A DNA stretch of 40,609 nt from assembly GCA_947485745.1 (NCBI GenBank), contig CANKQY010000014.1, forward strand, positions 1 through 40,609, read 5' to 3'. The notes below the pieces were generated by a model that was given only the letters and a program-made list of their open reading frames with translations, made no database searches and was not told the origin of the DNA. This DNA comes from Bacteroidota bacterium. GTDB lineage: Bacteria; Bacteroidota; Bacteroidia; UKL13-3. Position numbers and translations under genes: made by a program. Below, one piece after another: positions 38,561 to 40,609 of the stretch (its first letter is position 1; each line of letters opens with the position of its first letter).

Positions 38561-38716
38561 CTATTTTGCGCAAGGTTTAACCATAGCATCCTTATTGCTA
38601 TTTTTAAAGTATTCTAATATTTCAGATTTGGTCATTTTTGATAACTTTTCACTCAATCTGTCCCTTTGTTGACGCATAAAACTTACTGCATCAAATTGTT
38701 TTTCAGTCGTCTTCAT
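38561..38716 (-). CDS. Putative 51-aa antitoxin overlapping the PIN toxin gene (missed by ORF track)
   Basis: MKTTEKQFDAVSFMRQQRDRLSEKLSKMTKSEILEYFKNSNKDAMVKPCAK*; FDAV-x-MR--RD--S-----M---E---Y pattern like small antitoxins beside PIN toxins; 14-nt overlap with toxin stop. Confidence 0.75.
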   Translation of the reverse strand: MKTTEKQFDAVSFMRQQRDRLSEKLSKMTKSEILEYFKNSNKDAMVKPCAK

Positions 38717-39167
38717 ATTTTTCAAATTCTCTTGGTGAACGGATTTCTAATTGTTTGTAACCATTTTTAATGTTTATTGAATTGTAACCTCGGATTCTTT
38801 GGACGTTTACTATATGTTTAAAATTCCAACTAACTAAAAAGTCTGCACGATTTATTGTAGCTAATGCAATATGCAAACAATCTGCAAAACTTGTTTGTCC
38901 AACAACCTTTTCTGAAATGTATTCAGAGGCAAGGTCTACAGTTTCGGATGTTGTTTCTATAAATTCTGTGTTGTCAACCCTTATGCCTTTCACAAAATTT
39001 CGTACATTTTGAGGTGCTGTAGATAATTCATCTTGGGTTACGTTTGAGAACAGCAAGGTAAATTCATTGTTTTTAAGTCTATCGAACAGCGTAATGGTAT
39101 GCTCAGCAAACTCTTCATCAAAATACCCTCCAAAAACAGATTTGTCAATATAAATACGTTGCTTCAT
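38703..39167 (-). CDS. PIN-domain protein, putative VapC-like toxin ribonuclease
   Basis: MKQRIYIDKSVFGGYFD, SFADCLHIALATINRADFLVSWNFKHIVN: PIN acidic residues and NFKHI motif. Confidence 0.88.
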   Translation of the reverse strand: MKQRIYIDKSVFGGYFDEEFAEHTITLFDRLKNNEFTLLFSNVTQDELSTAPQNVRNFVKGIRVDNTEFIETTSETVDLASEYISEKVVGQTSFADCLHIALATINRADFLVSWNFKHIVNVQRIRGYNSINIKNGYKQLEIRSPREFEKYEDD

Positions 39168-39172
39168 AGGAC

Positions 39173-39180
39173 CAAATTTA
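39173..39180 (-). promoter_or_regulatory. Candidate -7 box TAAATTTG (minus), 5 nt from toxin ATG
   Basis: CAAATTTA on plus strand; minus reads TAAATTTG-GTCCT-ATG. Confidence 0.4.
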
Positions 39181-39412
39181 CAAAAAAAAGTTGATTATTA
39201 TAAAAGGTTTTAAGTACTTTAATTCCTCTAAAAATAAAAGAAATGGAGTCATTGTGTAAAATGCGAAATCTAATTTTAATAAACCATACTCCTTATTAAA
39301 CCTCATTTTAACACTCTCATACTAAATTTCCCCACCGATATCCTACTGGCATTTTTATATTCCCTTTTATTACAGCTGAATTAAACTTGTTATAATCTCC
39401 ATTTTTAAAAAA

Positions 39413-40018
39413 TCAATCTCGTATTTTTATTTGAGCTATAATTTCTGGCAATTTGCTTTTGAATTTAATTCCAAATTCCGATTGATCATAAAAAAAATAA
39501 ATATTATACCTCCTAGCATTTCGTTTATCAAACGTTACTAAATGTATAATCCATCTTGTATCGAATTGTAAGTTTTTAAAATTTGCTATTACGAATTGAG
39601 TATTATCATTCTGTCCTGAATCGGATGAAGCAAATTCATATTTTGGAAAATCATCAGGTGTTCGGTCTTTTATAATGGATAAATTACCACTCTTATCAAA
39701 AGCAGGAAATAGCCCTTTTTCGCTAATATGCTCTGGGATTACCTTGGTAGGGTCAAATCTTATCAAAATAAAGTTGCAATTCGTGGAATCTTCCTTAAAT
39801 TTTATTTTCCACTCCTCCAAACAACAAAGGTCATGAGGAATATAATAAATTGTATCGACCATTTCAATTGGCAATCCCATTTGTAAAATACTATCGTCAA
39901 AATATACCATTTTACTTTCCACTATAGTTTTTTTTTCTACAGAAGAGCAAGAGCCTAATATGAGCACCAGAATGAAGTTCAGCCAAAAAAATGTAGTTTC
40001 AATGGTAAATGATTTCAA
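39413..40018 (-). CDS. Putative lipoprotein of unknown function
   Basis: Signal with lipobox LVLILGSCSS; 201-aa intact ORF. Confidence 0.65.
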   Translation of the reverse strand: MKSFTIETTFFWLNFILVLILGSCSSVEKKTIVESKMVYFDDSILQMGLPIEMVDTIYYIPHDLCCLEEWKIKFKEDSTNCNFILIRFDPTKVIPEHISEKGLFPAFDKSGNLSIIKDRTPDDFPKYEFASSDSGQNDNTQFVIANFKNLQFDTRWIIHLVTFDKRNARRYNIYFFYDQSEFGIKFKSKLPEIIAQIKIRD

Positions 40019-40167
40019 AACTTTGGTTAATGTTTGTCCGTTTAAAAAATTAATTTGAATAATTCCCTTTTCTATACCATAATATTAAAAGAATTTATTT
40101 GAATAGTCAAAATTGCGATAAATTTTTAAAACATTATGGTTTCTATTATTGAAATATAAGCATTTTG

Positions 40168-40252
40168 CAAAAAAGACCTAAAGGCCTGCTGAAGAATTTT
40201 GGGCCATCCTAATACCCGGGCATAAATGCGCCGGGCTATTATTTACGAAATC
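40168..40252 (+). repeat. Interspersed hairpin repeat, copy C
   Basis: CAAAAAAGACCTAAAGGCCT...CCCGGGCATAAATGCGCCGGGCTATTATT; 29-nt core identical to copy B. Confidence 0.9.
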
Positions 40253-40256
40253 AAAA

Positions 40257-40286
40257 CCTGCGAAACCTGCGACTTGCGACCTGCAA
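40257..40286 (+). repeat. Heptamer tandem tract CCTGCGA-aa-CCTGCGA-CTTGCGA-CCTGCAA
   Basis: Three contiguous 7-mers plus one with 2-nt spacer, adjoining copy C. Confidence 0.55.
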
Positions 40287-40296
40287 CCTTTTCCCT

Positions 40297-40304
40297 TATC
40301 TTCG
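40297..40304 (+). promoter_or_regulatory. Near-match -7 box TATCTTCG upstream of rlmD-like gene
   Basis: TATCTTCGCGCCC then ATG 6 nt after the box; one substitution from TAnnTTTG. Confidence 0.3.
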
Positions 40305-40310
40305 CGCCCA

Positions 40311-40609
40311 ATGGGTAAAAAGAAAAATAGGGAGCCAAAATTTTACGAGAACTTGCACATTGTGAGTGCCGGTAGCGAGGGCAAAAGCATTGCCAGGCCC
40401 GAGGGAATGGTAGTGATGGTAGAATATGCAGTTCCGGGCGATGTTGTGAATGCAAAAGTAATCCAAACCAAAAGAAGGTTTGAATTGGCTGCCATTACAG
40501 AAATTGTCTCGCCTTCTCCTGATAGAGTAGATACTTTCTGCCAGCATTTTGGCACATGCGGTGGTTGCAAATGGCAGCAAATGAGCTACGAGGCTCAGCT
40601 CAAATACAA
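40311..40609 (+). CDS. rlmD: 23S rRNA (uracil-5-)-methyltransferase RlmD/RumA-like, 3'-truncated by window edge
   Basis: MGKKKNREPKFYENLHIVSAGSEGKSIARPEGMVVMVEYAVPGDVVNAKVIQTKRRFELAAITEIVSPSPDRVDTFCQHFGTCGGCKWQQMSYEAQLKY: TRAM domain then C-x5-CGGC Fe-S motif. Confidence 0.92.
   Translation, partial: MGKKKNREPKFYENLHIVSAGSEGKSIARPEGMVVMVEYAVPGDVVNAKVIQTKRRFELAAITEIVSPSPDRVDTFCQHFGTCGGCKWQQMSYEAQLKY

Noticed and set aside
39181-39412. Short ORFs in the AT-rich gap between toxin and lipoprotein genes
   Set aside because: Under 20 codons and no recognisable motif.
38255-40252. Repeats as a CRISPR array
   Set aside because: Copies are 1.8 kb apart or inverted, with no regular spacers and no cas genes.
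40243-40580. Minus-strand ORFs 40243-40455, 40296-40580, 40343-40570
   Set aside because: Antisense to the clear TRAM/Fe-S methyltransferase frame starting at 40311.

Overview
This looks like a Bacteroidota chromosomal window, judging by TAnnTTTG-type promoter boxes, a type IX secretion C-terminal domain, a TonB/CarboxypepD_reg receptor and AT-rich coding. Most of it is conserved housekeeping: ribH, purN, purH, the complete rod-shape operon mreB-mreC-mreD-mrdA-rodA, aat, a PCD/phhB-like gene, tatD, frr, gltX, nadD-gmk-yicC, B12-binding/enoyl-CoA hydratase/aldehyde dehydrogenase genes, MATE and DMT transporters, and the 5' end of an rlmD-like gene that the ORF track misses. Accessory interest is concentrated in three places. 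(1) At 38.2-40.3 kb an interspersed repeat family has a 21-nt bulged hairpin whose geometry (5 bp, 1-nt bulge, 3 bp, TTTA loop) is kept in three copies, with two compensatory base-pair changes. Two copies form a large palindrome next to a PIN-domain toxin and an unannotated 51-aa overlapping putative antitoxin; the third copy is upstream of rlmD. (2) At 22.8-24.1 kb a GT-C-like membrane protein gene carries a homopolymer frameshift and an in-frame stop. (3) Two proteins have odd architectures: a GT51 transglycosylase with a long AsmA-like N-terminus, and a T9SS-secreted alpha/beta-hydrolase with Gly at the nucleophile-elbow position. The hairpin repeat family is the best candidate for something undescribed, but I cannot tell from one window whether it is already known. 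No tRNA, rRNA, CRISPR or intact transposase was found.
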